A stretch of 12,114 nucleotides of DNA from Gemmatimonadaceae bacterium (GTDB taxonomy: Bacteria; Gemmatimonadota; Gemmatimonadetes; Gemmatimonadales; Gemmatimonadaceae): positions 1-12,114 of the forward strand of contig JANXUN010000519.1 in assembly GCA_025356185.1 (NCBI GenBank). The letters are read 5' to 3'. Under the pieces are notes generated by a model. The model saw nothing but the letters and a program-made list of their open reading frames with translations, did not search any database and was not told where the DNA came from. Both the position numbers and the translations under genes were made by a program. This document shows positions 1 to 7,489 of this stretch, piece by piece (positions within the stretch are counted from its first letter, which is position 1; each line of letters starts with the position of its first letter).

Positions 1-647
1 TGACCGTCGGCGACTTCGGCCTGCTGGACATCGAGCTGCGTCCCAGTGCCAACCTGCAGTCGCGCGCGCGCGAGCTGCAATTGAATCGCCGTCGTCGCCA
101 CCAAGGAGTCTTGCAACGCCGCGCGCGTTTGCGCTTGCAGCGCAGTCAGGTACTGCGTGGTCACGTCATTCTTAACGCGCTGCTCGGCGGCGACGATGTC
201 GGCTTCGGTCGCGTTGACATTGGCTTTCGCACCGCGCCGATCGTTGAGCGCCGACACCGAGATGTTGAGCGACGCATTCGCGCTCACATCGGTCGATAGC
301 GTATTGTTGGTCGATCCGAAGGCTTGGCCTTGGAAGAACGTCTGACGTCCTTCACGGTAGCCGCCGCTCGCGCTGGTGTTAATGCTCGGCAGCAACGCAC
401 CGTTGGCGGCGCGCACGGTCGCCGCTGCGGTGCTTCGCGCGTTGAGCGAAGTCTGATACGTGGGACTATTGCGACGCGCGATGGCGATGGCGTCGGCAAG
501 TCTCAGCACTGAGCCTGCAGTGGGTTGCGCAGGTGCCTGCGCCCTGAGAGGCGGCGCGCCGAAAGTCGACGCAAACGATGCAAACGTGATCGCGGCGGTG
601 ACCGCGAGACCATAAATACGCATAAAGAGCCGGCGAGAGGAGGTCAT
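1..647 (-). CDS. TolC-family outer-membrane efflux protein (N-terminal part, cut by window edge)
   Basis: Reading the minus strand from the ATG at 647 gives an open frame of 215 codons to the left edge with no stop, so the C-terminal half is missing. About residues 9-37 form a signal peptide: an MRIYGLAV start, a hydrophobic stretch and an end at LRAQ. The mature part opens with LRLADAIAIARRNSP, the usual first helix of outer-membrane efflux proteins. It continues with the PSINTSASGGYR segment of the first beta strands, and then long Ala/Gln-rich helices (about residues 140-215) ending in the typical VGTGTQLDVQQAEV motif. Family knowledge: TolC proteins form trimeric outer-membrane/periplasmic channels for type I secretion or RND/ABC efflux; the substrate cannot be told here. 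No Shine-Dalgarno is seen before 647. The in-frame ATG at 623 is an alternative start and still leaves a signal peptide. It lies 67 bp downstream of the exported-protein gene and is probably co-transcribed with it. Confidence 0.9.
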   Translation of the reverse strand, partial: MTSSRRLFMRIYGLAVTAAITFASFASTFGAPPLRAQAPAQPTAGSVLRLADAIAIARRNSPTYQTSLNARSTAAATVRAANGALLPSINTSASGGYREGRQTFFQGQAFGSTNNTLSTDVSANASLNISVSALNDRRGAKANVNATEADIVAAEQRVKNDVTTQYLTALQAQTRAALQDSLVATTAIQLQLARARLQVGTGTQLDVQQAEVADG

Positions 648-714
648 AGACGGGGGGTCGTACGGGCTATGGATCAGTGTGGTTTCAGACTTTGCGCAGT
701 CGATGCGAATCACG

Positions 715-1506
715 TCAATTGGGAACATCTCGCGGAATATCATCACGGACAGCATCAAGACCGCGCGCGGGGATGCGAACACGCAGAAGTCGGCCTTCAG
801 AGTCGGCCCATACGTCGCGAACGTCACCACCGTCGGTCAACACACGCCATCGTGCCGCAGCGCGTCGAGCTCCCGCGATGACAATGGTGTCCGCAGTGGA
901 CACGCTGACCAGCCGGACGGATCCCGTGCGATTTCCCGACGGCGTCAGTGTGGGGACGCGTGCAGTATCATCGGCTATTCCGCCAATCGTCCGCTGCGCG
1001 CGAAGCAGGGCACGCCGTACGACGAGCGCATACTGAACGATGCCGTCGTCTTCAATGATCAGCGCTCCCGGCACCAGCAAAAACTCGCGCGCCGCTTCTC
1101 CCAGCGGACCGCGCGCCAGGGTAGCGAAGCGACCGCGAACCCTCTGACCGCCTAGGCGGAGGCTCACCTCGGCGCCCGTCCGTTCTTCAAGACTATACCG
1201 CACCGGAGAACCTGCAGAATCGACTTCAAGCCGGACTGCAGATCGGACATCGCCGATTGCCGATTCGGATCGCAATTCGAAAGCGACGCCATCGCCTGCG
1301 GTCACGCGACGGATTGAGAACTGCTCGCGACCCGAACGTTGGTTCTTCATGAACAGCGTAAAGCTGCCCACATCGACACGATCCGCCTGCAGGAGTCCTG
1401 CCGACTGCCGTTCGGACCTAGGCGCGCCTCGCCCGACCACGGCGCTGCCATTGGCTGCGACGGGGAGACACGGTACCAAGAGCAGGTAGAGCAGGCGCCG
1501 ACGCAT
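715..1506 (-). CDS. Exported protein of unknown function
   Basis: A 263-residue protein that I do not recognise. It starts with a clear signal peptide (MRRRLLYLLLVPCLPVAANG, cleavage probably near residues 19-22), so it should act in the periplasm or outer envelope. There is no lipobox cysteine after the hydrophobic stretch. The rest alternates short hydrophobic and charged stretches typical of an all-beta fold. An early segment, VGSFTLFMKNQRSGREQFSI, followed by repeated strand-like stretches vaguely recalls DUF3108-like or DUF6134-like exported beta proteins; that resemblance is by eye only. No catalytic motif is visible. The ATG at 1506 is preferred because it places the signal peptide at the N-terminus. 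It has no Shine-Dalgarno, but a TATCTT hexamer lies 6 nt upstream. It is the first gene of a probable two-gene unit with the TolC-family gene and is divergent from the sensor kinase, which may mean shared control. Confidence 0.8.
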   Translation of the reverse strand: MRRRLLYLLLVPCLPVAANGSAVVGRGAPRSERQSAGLLQADRVDVGSFTLFMKNQRSGREQFSIRRVTAGDGVAFELRSESAIGDVRSAVRLEVDSAGSPVRYSLEERTGAEVSLRLGGQRVRGRFATLARGPLGEAAREFLLVPGALIIEDDGIVQYALVVRRALLRAQRTIGGIADDTARVPTLTPSGNRTGSVRLVSVSTADTIVIAGARRAAARWRVLTDGGDVRDVWADSEGRLLRVRIPARGLDAVRDDIPRDVPN

Positions 1507-1512
1507 TCGACA

Positions 1513-1518
1513 AAGATA
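1513..1518 (-). promoter_or_regulatory. Candidate -10 element for the exported-protein gene
   Basis: On the minus strand TATCTT (4 of 6 matches to TATAAT, with the key TA and final T) lies 6 nt before the ATG at 1506. If used, transcription would start at or next to the start codon, giving a leaderless mRNA. This would fit the absence of a Shine-Dalgarno. No convincing -35 box is visible at the right distance. This is inference from position. Confidence 0.3.
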
Positions 1519-1561
1519 GTCAATTGCGCCATGAGCCTTCGACTAATCGATGGGAGCGGGG

Positions 1562-1567
1562 TATTCT
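1562..1567 (+). promoter_or_regulatory. Candidate -10 element for the sensor-kinase operon
   Basis: TATTCT (4 of 6 to TATAAT) lies 7 nt before the ATG at 1575, the spacing expected for a leaderless transcript. A weak upstream hexamer (TTCGAC, 1538-1543) sits 18 nt before it. The purine-rich GGGAGCGGGG at 1552-1561 is too far from 1575 to be a good Shine-Dalgarno. The call rests on position and on the mirrored arrangement for the divergent gene. Confidence 0.3.
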
Positions 1568-1574
1568 GCGAGCG

Positions 1575-4500
1575 ATGAACGCCCCGGATTCGAACCACGT
1601 CCAGTCAGCTGTGGATTCTGCCAACGATCGACGCCCGGAGCGGGGTGAGCGGTGGCCACTGCTGTGGGTGGCCAGCACGGCGCTGGCGGTACTGGCGCTT
1701 GCGACTTGGCAACGGCGCCCTGGATGGCTCTTTCTTGGTATAGCCGTCGTTGGCACCGCGGCATCGGCGTATTGGATCCGCTCGACGCGCGCGCCGAGAT
1801 GGTGGGCGATGGCGGCGACCGTGCTGCTTGCCATGACACTCACGTTGGCCGTCATGGATACGATCACATTGCAAACGATCGCGAGTGATTGGACGCATTG
1901 GGCCGAGCATGAGCGCGAATCCCGCGCGACGCGCGTGGCGAACGACTTGACGGGGATTTCGGCACGGTTACAACAGACCGCGAACACCGTCGCGCGCGAT
2001 TCGGCGTTGCTCGACCAGCTCACGGCGTCGCGCACGGCAGGCGCGATGACACTCCGTGCGCCGCTCAGCGACGACGTGGAATCTGCGCTGTTGGTCTTTG
2101 ACGGCGTGCAACTCATTGGTCGCGCAGGACAGTCGCGAACGAACGTGACGTCGCGCGGTGAAGAGGGCATCAGTCTTGTCGATGAACCGTTTTACTCGTC
2201 ATTGATCGCTCGGGCGCGTTCAGCTGACGGCCGCTACACGGTGGCCACCGTGGCATTGATCTCGGCGATTCCGCCGGCGGATCGGTTTGCGCGCGCGTTT
2301 ACGCGTGAGTCACACACCGGTACCGACGCGGCACACACAACGGTCGAGTCGCCCGATTCGTCGCAAGTCGTGCCAGGGACGACGGTCATGGTGGTATCCG
2401 ACGGTGCGAAGCGCCTCGCGCGCGTACGCGCACTCTCGTTTGGTGAAGGCGAAGTAGAACTTGCGGCGTTGCAACGCGCGCGTGCGCGATCGGCCGTGCC
2501 GTTGGTACTCGCGGCGTTGATGTTGTTGGTGGCGGCGTGGCGTCGACCGGCGCGCACGGTACATCGCTTGGCGGTGACGTTCGCGTTGTTGTTTAGTGTC
2601 ACGGTGGCGCCGCTCAGTGCGCTGTCCAACGTGTCGCCGCTGTTTGATGCGTCCAGCTATTACGTGCATATGGCGGGACCGCTCACGGCCAACATCGCGG
2701 CGTTGCTACTCACGACGTCGTTGGGGTTGGCGATGTTGTTCTTGATGCTGCGTAGCGGACGCATCACCCGTCTCACGAGTTCGCGCGCACTCGCTGTCGC
2801 GCTCGTGGTGGTGGCTGCGACGCTTGGTCCGATCGTGTTACGCGATCTGTCGCGCGGCATCGCGTTACCGCCCGACGGCGTGCGGGTCGAATTGTGGATT
2901 GCCTGGCAACTCGCGCTCGCGCTCGCGGGCGCCGCGGTGTTGCATGCCGGCGCTGCCGTCGGACGCACAGTGTTGGGCAATCGTCGCGGACTACCGGCCA
3001 TCACGGCACCGCTCATTGCGATTAGCGCGGCGATGCTGGCTCCAGTGCTCTGGAGCGCGCCTGGTGGTTGGCCGACGTGGTATCCGGTGTTGTGGGCACT
3101 CGCGATCGGCGCGTTGGCGCTCACCAGACGCGGAGTGGCACTCGTGACGAGCGCGGCGGTGATTGCCGGTGCCGGTGCCGTCACGCTGACTTGGGGTGCA
3201 ACGGTGCGAGCGCGCATGGATCTCGCGCAGGTCGATATTGCGCGACTGTCCGCGATCGATGAAAACGCCTATCGATTGCTTGAGCGATTTGCGACATCGA
3301 TGTCGACGAATGTGAAGGGAGTGGCGAATGCCGACGGACTGCTGCGCAGTTACGCAGCGAGTGAACTCGCGCAAGCCGGCTATCCAGCGCGACTGGCGCA
3401 CTGGGATCCGACCCTTCCAGATCGAACAATCGATTTGCAATTAGCGTTTGTCGCGGACACGATTGGCGCGCAAGCCATCATGGCGACCATGGCGCGTGCA
3501 AGTGGACAAATTGAGATACGTACGGTGCCTGACGGCCCGACGACACTGCTCATCGCGGCTGTGCCCGCGCCCGATCACAGTGTCACGACGGTGCTGGTGC
3601 CGCCCCGCACGCGCCTCTTGCCAACGGATGCGTTTGCGGCACTCACGGGCGTTGCGGGGCTGCGTGAGAACGAGCCGCCCTATCGCCTCTCGCTCGCCCC
3701 AGTGTCTGACGGCGAAACGGTCGGTCGGGAGTTGCAGTGGCGCCGTCGCGGTGATGCGATGCATGGCGATGCGATCGCCAGCGGTTCTGGTGATGCGCGT
3801 CATGTGCACGTGGAAGTTGATCTGCGCGGGCTCGACGTCCTCGTTCCGCGTGGCGCGTTGCTGGTTATGCTCGACGTCGTGGCCGTGCTGATCCTGTGGG
3901 GTGCGAGCGCCATGGCCGACGGAGCATTTGGTCGCTGGTTTCGCGTGCGACGCGTGCGATTGGGGCGCTCGTATCGCGTGCGGTTGAGTGCGGCGTTGTT
4001 GGGCTTCTTTGTGTTGCCGGCCACAGTGTTCGCTGGCTGGTCGTGGTATCGTCTGCAGGATGATGATCGCGCGACGCGCGAACTACTTGTGCGCGATGCG
4101 CTGCGGACCGCCGCCAGTCTGGTGAACGATGCGCTCAGTTTGCCTTCGAGAGAGCTATTCACGCGTCAACTCTCCGCAACGTCAGTCAATGTCGGCTCGC
4201 CGCTGTTCGTCTATCACTCGGCGCAACTGGATGCCGCCAGCGATACGTTGCTGAAAGCGCTTGCACCGCTGGGGCGACTCCTGCCACTTTCGCTCGACGA
4301 CGCGGACTTTGGTGCAGACGATCTGTTTACCACTCGACGCATTCCAGTCGGCGAGTCGCAAGCACTCGTCGGATTTCGCCGCGTGTCGACCGGCATCGAA
4401 GACTTGGTCGTGGTGACGCCGGCGCGTGGTGACGAATTCGCGTTGGACGCGCGTCGCGAAGACTTGGGAGTGTTGCTACTCTTTACCGCTGCGCTTGGTG

Positions 4501-5699
4501 CGCTCGCGGCCATCTGGTTAAGTGGCGTCGCGGCACGCTCGCTGGCGCGTCCTGTGGGTGCGTTGCGCGAAGCCGCATTGAGCATCGCGGCGGGTCGCGA
4601 TACGCGCATGCTGGATCGCGTACCGGCCTCGGAGTTTGCGCCTGTGTATCGTGCGTTCGGGCGCATGGCCGAAGATCTTTCGTCAAGTCGCGCCGCCCTC
4701 GAAGCGGCGCAACGGCGCACGGCAGCGGTGCTGCAGCACGTGGCGAGCGGCGTGGTTGCATTGCGCGAAGACGGTGAAATTGTGATTGCGAATCCACGCG
4801 CAGAACAACTGATGCGTGTGTCGCTGCGACAATCGGGAAGTTCGCTGTCGGCGTTGCCGTCGTCGCTCGACCCGGTTGTCGATCGGTGCGTGGCGTTCTT
4901 ACACAGCGTCGACGATGAAGACGCGTTTGAACATGTGATGGGCGATCGACAGTTGAGCGGACGTCTCACGCGGTTCGCGGGCGGCGCGGTGTTGACGCTT
5001 GACGACGTGACGGAACTCGCGACGGCGCAGCGCGTGCTCGCGTGGGGCGAAATGGCTCGTCAAGTTGCGCATGAGATCAAGAATCCGCTCACGCCGATTC
5101 GGCTTGGCGTGCAGCATCTACGACGGGCGTATCGCGATGGTCGTAGCGAATTTGGCGCGGTGTTGGAAACGAACGTGACCCGCATTCTGTCGGAGATCGA
5201 CCACCTCGACGAAATTGCGCGCGCGTTCAGTCGCTATGGAATGGCGCCCGATCAACGCGCGCCCGCCTCGGCGGTGGATGTCGCATCTATTTCGCGCGAT
5301 GTGCTGGCGCTGGAACAGCTGGGCGAGGGCGCGGTGACCTGGTCGCTGGAGATGCCAACGAGCGAACCGCTACCGCCGGCGCTGGCGCAGCGCGAAGAGC
5401 TCAAGGAAGTGCTGCTCAACATTCTTGAAAACGCGCGTTTAGCCGAGGCCAGTCACGTGGTCGTGCGGCTCGGTCACCGCGACGACGTCGTGACAATCGA
5501 TGTGCGCGACGACGGTCATGGCATTGCATCGTCGGTGCTGGCGCAAGTATTTGAACCGCATTTTTCCACCCGAACGAGCGGGAGCGGACTCGGGCTCGCA
5601 ATCAGTCGTCGCCTGATCGAGGGATGGGGGGGACGCATCGCCATCGAGAGCACCGAAGGTGTTGGCACGGTCGTGCACCTCGCGCTGCGGATCGGTTAA
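1575..5699 (+). CDS. Very large NtrY-like membrane sensor histidine kinase
   Basis: The protein is 1374 residues from the ATG at 1575. An in-frame TTG at 1524 would add 17 residues but has less support. The first 985 residues hold about 14 hydrophobic segments (three within 28-96, eight within 305-548, then near 758, 800 and 966). Between them are three large presumably extracytoplasmic regions, about 100-305, 545-752 and 825-955. A HAMP-like linker (about 985-1050) and a PAS-like domain (about 1050-1110, with VASGVVALREDGEIVIANP) follow. The catalytic core is complete: H-box AHEIKNPLTPIRL with phospho-acceptor His1166, N-box Asn1282/Asn1286, G1 box DDGHG at 1312-1316 and G2 box SGSGLGLA at 1335-1342. 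The H-box and HAMP-PAS order match NtrY-type kinases, usually about 700-800 residues long, so this one carries a much enlarged sensory part. Family role: ATP-dependent autophosphorylation, then transfer to a response regulator. None lies in the window; the next gene, 8 bp away, is a Ser/Thr kinase. The signal is unknown. Confidence 0.93.
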   Translation: MNAPDSNHVQSAVDSANDRRPERGERWPLLWVASTALAVLALATWQRRPGWLFLGIAVVGTAASAYWIRSTRAPRWWAMAATVLLAMTLTLAVMDTITLQTIASDWTHWAEHERESRATRVANDLTGISARLQQTANTVARDSALLDQLTASRTAGAMTLRAPLSDDVESALLVFDGVQLIGRAGQSRTNVTSRGEEGISLVDEPFYSSLIARARSADGRYTVATVALISAIPPADRFARAFTRESHTGTDAAHTTVESPDSSQVVPGTTVMVVSDGAKRLARVRALSFGEGEVELAALQRARARSAVPLVLAALMLLVAAWRRPARTVHRLAVTFALLFSVTVAPLSALSNVSPLFDASSYYVHMAGPLTANIAALLLTTSLGLAMLFLMLRSGRITRLTSSRALAVALVVVAATLGPIVLRDLSRGIALPPDGVRVELWIAWQLALALAGAAVLHAGAAVGRTVLGNRRGLPAITAPLIAISAAMLAPVLWSAPGGWPTWYPVLWALAIGALALTRRGVALVTSAAVIAGAGAVTLTWGATVRARMDLAQVDIARLSAIDENAYRLLERFATSMSTNVKGVANADGLLRSYAASELAQAGYPARLAHWDPTLPDRTIDLQLAFVADTIGAQAIMATMARASGQIEIRTVPDGPTTLLIAAVPAPDHSVTTVLVPPRTRLLPTDAFAALTGVAGLRENEPPYRLSLAPVSDGETVGRELQWRRRGDAMHGDAIASGSGDARHVHVEVDLRGLDVLVPRGALLVMLDVVAVLILWGASAMADGAFGRWFRVRRVRLGRSYRVRLSAALLGFFVLPATVFAGWSWYRLQDDDRATRELLVRDALRTAASLVNDALSLPSRELFTRQLSATSVNVGSPLFVYHSAQLDAASDTLLKALAPLGRLLPLSLDDADFGADDLFTTRRIPVGESQALVGFRRVSTGIEDLVVVTPARGDEFALDARREDLGVLLLFTAALGALAAIWLSGVAARSLARPVGALREAALSIAAGRDTRMLDRVPASEFAPVYRAFGRMAEDLSSSRAALEAAQRRTAAVLQHVASGVVALREDGEIVIANPRAEQLMRVSLRQSGSSLSALPSSLDPVVDRCVAFLHSVDDEDAFEHVMGDRQLSGRLTRFAGGAVLTLDDVTELATAQRVLAWGEMARQVAHEIKNPLTPIRLGVQHLRRAYRDGRSEFGAVLETNVTRILSEIDHLDEIARAFSRYGMAPDQRAPASAVDVASISRDVLALEQLGEGAVTWSLEMPTSEPLPPALAQREELKEVLLNILENARLAEASHVVVRLGHRDDVVTIDVRDDGHGIASSVLAQVFEPHFSTRTSGSGLGLAISRRLIEGWGGRIAIESTEGVGTVVHLALRIG

Positions 5700-5707
5700 G
5701 CTTGAAC

Positions 5708-7489
5708 ATGGCTTTGGATTCTACCACGGCTGATCATCGCGCGACCGCGTCGCCGCCTCCACACCTCGAGTCGTGGACGCTGCCGCCCGAGTGGTCGTGG
5801 GGGTCAGAAGCGTTGCAACGCGAGCATCGACACTATCAGGAAGTAGTCGATGCGTTGGGTCGTTCGCTGTCGTTAGTGAGCGCCCCCGATCCCGCGCATG
5901 AAGAATGGCTCAAGCGAGAAGCGCGCGCGCTGGCGCACCGCAATCACCCATCAATCCCAACCACGTATCACTACTGGGCGTCGTATTCGGCGAGTCGGCG
6001 CGGGCCAGGCTATTTGCGTCGATGGATTAGCGGTGAAACGGTGCGTTCGCGCGTATCACGGTTGGGTCCAGAGGCGGTGCCTTTCGCGATGCAAGTGTTG
6101 CGCGAGGCTGGAAGCACGCTCGCTTATTTGCACGATACCGGCGCGGCGCATGGCGCGATTTCGTCAGATACGGTGTGGCTGACGCCAGGCGGACGATTGT
6201 GGCTGTTGGGATGGGAATGGGTCCTGCCCAAAGAACACATTCCCTCGCGACTTCGACCCGATCCTGTTTTCAATGTGAGTCCGCCGGAGTGGACGGCGAA
6301 CGCATGGGCGCCCACGCCGTTTTCAGATCAGTGGCAGCTCGCGGCGATGTTGTTCACGATGCTCACCGGAGAGACTCCGCCCGAGCAGGATGCACCGCCG
6401 CTTGCACTGCTTCGTGTTGATTGTCCCCAGTCGCTGACGGATGTGATTGGACGCGGTTTGCATCGCGAGCCTGAGGAACGGTATCCATCAATGAGCGCGA
6501 TGTTGCGCGATCTTGATCGGCACGGGCCTGTGCGTCCGGTTTTTGTCGCGCCCGAAGGTGACGAGTTAACTGCGACCAATGACTCGCCCGAAGCACGGTT
6601 GCGTTGGGCGACGGGCGATGACTACGAGATTCTCGCCCCGCTGGGCCAGGGTATGTTTGGGAGCGTGTGGCGCGCGCGCGATCTCTCGCTGTCGCGCGAA
6701 GTCGCGATCAAAGTGCTGCATCCGCACATCGCGATGGACGACGTCGCCGTTGCACGCTTTCGTCGTGAGGCGCGCCTCGCCGCGCAGCTGGCGCATCCAG
6801 CGATCGTGCCGATCTACGACACCGATAGTCGCGGCGACATTGTGTGGTATACGATGGAGTTGGCCGAAGGGGGATCCGTGGCCAGCCTCATTTCGCGCAG
6901 TGGTCCTCGACCATTCGAAGAGATCGCTGAACCGGTCGACAACGTCCTCGAAGCCCTGATCGCTGCGCACTCGAGCGGCATTATTCATCGCGACCTCAAG
7001 CCCGAAAACATTCTGATTGATCGATATCGTCGGTGGCGCATTGGCGATTTCGGAATTGCGTACGCACTGGGTGACGAGCGCGCGGGATCTTCGGGCACGC
7101 CGTCGTTCGCTGCGCCCGAGCAATTGCTTGGTGAAGCGCAGGGTCCAGCGACAGACTGCTACGCGTTAGCGAGCATTGTGTACTTCACCCTCACGGGGCA
7201 CGCACCGTTCGGTGATGGTCCGGGCGAAACAATTCTTGCGCAACAGTTGGCGGACTCGATGCCCGCGCGACTCACGCAAGAAGGTTTTGCGGACTCAATC
7301 GCCGCGTGGCTACAGCATGGACTCGCGCCAAGCATCGAGGATCGATTCTCGGATGCGGAAGAGATGCGCGGTGCATGGCGGCAAGTTGTGCGCACGCTGA
7401 GGAGATCAGGCGACGCGCGTCCGTGGTGGCGTCGAATTATCGCGGGTGCGGCAGGCGATGAAGAAAGCGCACCGTCTGCTGATTGGTGA
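5708..7489 (+). CDS. Ser/Thr protein kinase with tandem pseudokinase and active kinase domains
   Basis: The start is the ATG at 5708, 8 bp after the histidine-kinase stop (593 residues), so the pair is almost certainly co-transcribed. The C-terminal domain (about residues 306-570) is a canonical Hanks-type kinase: glycine loop GQGMFGSV (313-320), VAIK with Lys335, helix-C Glu354, HRDLKPEN (427-434), DFG (447-449) and APE (469-471). All catalytic residues are present. The N-terminal domain (about 20-285) looks like the same fold but degenerate. It keeps a helix-C-like KREARAL, an HPSIP segment, an SPPE (191-194), the helix-F aspartate in FSDQW (Asp207) and the late arginine in PEERYPS (Arg258). 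It lacks a recognisable glycine loop and beta-3 lysine, has HGAISSDT (148-155) instead of HRDLKPEN, and GWE (168-170) instead of DFG. No transmembrane segment or extracellular sensor domain is seen, so it is probably cytosolic. By analogy the first domain may regulate the second or act as a scaffold; that is inference. Confidence 0.92.
   Translation: MALDSTTADHRATASPPPHLESWTLPPEWSWGSEALQREHRHYQEVVDALGRSLSLVSAPDPAHEEWLKREARALAHRNHPSIPTTYHYWASYSASRRGPGYLRRWISGETVRSRVSRLGPEAVPFAMQVLREAGSTLAYLHDTGAAHGAISSDTVWLTPGGRLWLLGWEWVLPKEHIPSRLRPDPVFNVSPPEWTANAWAPTPFSDQWQLAAMLFTMLTGETPPEQDAPPLALLRVDCPQSLTDVIGRGLHREPEERYPSMSAMLRDLDRHGPVRPVFVAPEGDELTATNDSPEARLRWATGDDYEILAPLGQGMFGSVWRARDLSLSREVAIKVLHPHIAMDDVAVARFRREARLAAQLAHPAIVPIYDTDSRGDIVWYTMELAEGGSVASLISRSGPRPFEEIAEPVDNVLEALIAAHSSGIIHRDLKPENILIDRYRRWRIGDFGIAYALGDERAGSSGTPSFAAPEQLLGEAQGPATDCYALASIVYFTLTGHAPFGDGPGETILAQQLADSMPARLTQEGFADSIAAWLQHGLAPSIEDRFSDAEEMRGAWRQVVRTLRRSGDARPWWRRIIAGAAGDEESAPSADW

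Noticed and set aside
61..72. Alternating CG run as a possible repeat or structural element
   Set aside because: It is only a short run within the TolC coding frame, encoding Ala-Arg residues, and is explained by codon choice.
679..1155. 158-codon open frame on the plus strand
   Set aside because: It is antisense to the exported-protein gene, has no protein-like features and fits the long antisense open frames common in GC-rich DNA.
1524..1574. Upstream TTG start adding 17 residues to the sensor kinase
   Set aside because: The added residues are charged and unlike a conserved N-terminus, there is no ribosome site before it, and it would occupy most of the divergent promoter region.
2660..3217. 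185-codon minus-strand open frame inside the sensor kinase
   Set aside because: Composition is dominated by Ala, Ser, Thr and Asn as expected from the reverse of a membrane-protein frame; the sense frame is clearly the gene.
5624..5707. Longer Ser/Thr kinase reading from an ATG inside the sensor kinase
   Set aside because: The extra 28 residues are rich in His and Arg, an out-of-frame reading of the kinase G2-box region; the ATG at 5708 just after the stop is the natural start.
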